Shown piece after piece: positions 63,885-64,000 of a stretch of DNA of 64,000 nucleotides. The notes under the pieces were generated by a model, which worked only from the letters and a program-made list of their open reading frames with translations, was not told the origin of the DNA and made no database searches. Each line of letters begins with the position of its first letter. The stretch's first letter is position 1. The DNA is taken from assembly GCA_002633025.1 (NCBI GenBank), contig NMRB01000205.1, forward strand, positions 171,744-235,743. Reading direction: 5' to 3'. Both the position numbers and the translations under genes were made by a program. The DNA is from Notospermus geniculatus. Its lineage: Eukaryota > Nemertea > Pilidiophora > Heteronemertea > Lineidae.

Positions 63885-64000
63885 GACAAAAGTTTATCTC
63901 CACCGTCAATCGTCCATAACTTCCTTATAAAGTGAAGAAATTTGACGCGGTTTTCAGCAAATAATACTTCAATCTTTTCTGCATCTTCCTTACACAAACC
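63885..64000 (+). mobile_element. Tc1/mariner-like TACAGTC family, cut by window end
   Basis: TACAGTCATTGACAAAAGTTTATCTCCACC resembles in order the left end of 30262-30756 and of 57149-57640. The rest lies beyond the window. Confidence 0.5.

Overview
This window looks like draft-assembly DNA from a metazoan, probably a marine invertebrate deuterostome (echinoderm, hemichordate or cephalochordate). That placement is an inference from texture: moderate GC, very frequent words such as ACATGTACATGTA and TAGGCCTAC, many tRNA-derived SINE heads, two assembly gaps (9396-9509 and 43227-43530) and one stray N at 19601. Nothing bacterial is present: no operons, no ribosome-binding sites and no long open frames. 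I recognise no protein-coding gene and no intact RNA gene of the host. The longest frames (about 130-160 codons) lie inside inverted or tandem repeats and look like chance frames. One short GC-rich patch at 6611-6850 could be an exon, at low confidence.

Most of what can be identified is non-autonomous mobile DNA: about sixty foldback (MITE-like) elements of roughly 100-800 bp, often nested, plus SINE fragments, minisatellites and a local segmental duplication. Several families have two or more copies, so insertions can be read against empty sites within the same sequence. Examples are a TTAA insertion at 4507-4657, TAA/TTA insertions at 42011-42159, 44888-45529 and 28666-28914, and a 7-bp-duplication insertion at 46983-47478.

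The most interesting system is a dispersed set of small elements carrying a hammerhead-ribozyme-like core: CTGANGA, a GC-rich hairpin, GAAA, then a short AT hairpin. Copies lie near 8.3, 13.98, 14.6, 22.6, 34.9, 47.85, 58.18 and 58.3 kb, and a copy near 58.7 kb carries only the part downstream of the core. Three of them (8155-8419, 22544-22738, 58088-58340) are flanked by exact 14-15 bp direct repeats, as expected for target-primed insertion. Several are foldbacks with ribozyme-like cores in opposed orientation. Hammerhead motifs are known in Penelope-like retroelements and in small retrozymes; assignment of these copies to either is inference.

Layout: 1-4.9 kb SINE head, foldbacks and a TTAA nested insertion; 4.9-6.6 kb featureless; 6.6-9.8 kb possible exon, tandem repeat, ribozyme element and gap; 9.8-17 kb SINE fragments and foldbacks, including the large ribozyme foldback; 17-25 kb dense nested foldbacks and the 78-bp perfect palindrome; 25-34 kb tandem CCAAT repeat, SINEs and foldbacks; 34-41 kb further foldbacks; 41.4-45.6 kb a duplicated segment carrying five copy-specific insertions; 46-50.2 kb a second local duplication and a run of four abutting foldbacks; 50-58 kb foldbacks in plainer DNA; 58-64 kb ribozyme elements, a minisatellite and a self-nested family. 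The stretches between are apparently featureless intergenic or intronic DNA.
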